A stretch of 5,801 bases of DNA, taken from positions 1-5,801 of the forward strand of contig JAUSPR010000233.1 of NCBI GenBank assembly GCA_030655715.1. The letters run 5' to 3'. The notes under the pieces are model-generated. The model saw nothing but the letters and a program-made list of their open reading frames with translations. It was not told the origin of the DNA and did not search any database. The stretch comes from Thermoplasmata archaeon (GTDB lineage: Archaea; Thermoplasmatota; Thermoplasmata; SG8-5). The translations under genes and the position numbers were made by a program. Within the stretch, counting starts at the first letter, position 1; each line of letters begins with the position of its first letter. Below are positions 5,705 to 5,801 of the stretch, piece by piece.

Positions 5705-5801
5705 ATGGGTGAACGTGGACCAAAATCAAAGTTCAGTACTGTGGCCTGCCCGAATAACAAATGCGGTCAATATGGCCTGGCAGGAAAGGGAAACATCGTC
5801 G
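5705..5801 (+). CDS. Probable zinc-ribbon transposase, N-terminal fragment
   Basis: Thirty-two codons are open from the ATG at 5705 to the window edge, where the frame continues. The fragment has a basic start (RGPKSKF, 4-10) and then CPNNKC (C15-x4-C20) followed by YGLAGKGNIV (23-32). The CPNxxCxxYGxxGxGNI pattern is the first half of the N-terminal zinc ribbon found in many transposases of archaeal and bacterial insertion sequences; the second CxxC pair would be expected just past the edge. This recognition is from memory of the family pattern. It may also be another zinc-ribbon DNA-binding protein. A GGGATG stretch ending 5 bases before the ATG may help initiation. If it is a transposase, a mobile element sits directly behind the hyp cluster. 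Confidence 0.55.
   Translation, partial: MGERGPKSKFSTVACPNNKCGQYGLAGKGNIV

Overview
The window reads as archaeal, probably euryarchaeal. All five maturation proteins are of archaeal type: HypB lacks the N-terminal metal-binding cysteines and histidine stretch common in bacteria, and HypA has the wide archaeal spacing between its CxxC pairs. A single-domain KaiC/RAD55-like ATPase lies next to them. A/T-rich boxes resembling archaeal TATA elements sit about 30-35 bases before the start codons of genes that begin transcription units. Several features recall Thermoplasmata, but I cannot fix the lineage from sequence alone. Base composition is moderate, and nothing inside the genes suggests recent foreign origin.

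Layout. Bases 1-182 are non-coding as far as I can tell and hold two nested inverted-repeat structures (48-116 and 125-178). A KaiC-like RecA-fold ATPase is on the minus strand (183-884). A 136-base divergent intergenic region (885-1020) carries promoter-like boxes for both directions, and the palindrome TGATATCA abuts both start codons. On the plus strand follow hypB (1021-1671), hypF (1679-3838), a 64-base gap with its own promoter-like box, hypC (3903-4136), hypA (4129-4506) and hypD (4506-5582). After a 122-base non-coding stretch, the first 32 codons of a probable zinc-ribbon transposase run off the right edge (5705 onward).

How the genes work together. This is most of the [NiFe]-hydrogenase maturation machinery. 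HypF activates carbamoyl phosphate and passes the carbamoyl group to HypE, which is not in this window. HypC and HypD form the scaffold on which the Fe(CN)2CO unit is built. HypA and HypB then deliver nickel to the large subunit. HypC/HypA overlap by 8 bases and HypA/HypD by 1 base, so these three are probably translated from one message. HypB and HypF are 7 bases apart and form a second tightly linked pair. The hydrogenase structural genes and hypE must lie elsewhere.

The region is mostly canonical. The points that deserve a second look are the shared start-codon palindrome linking the ATPase gene to hypB, the loss of the conserved Asp in the HypB G4 motif (NKIG instead of NKxD), the nested inverted repeats at the left edge, and the probable mobile element immediately after hypD where hypE might have been expected.
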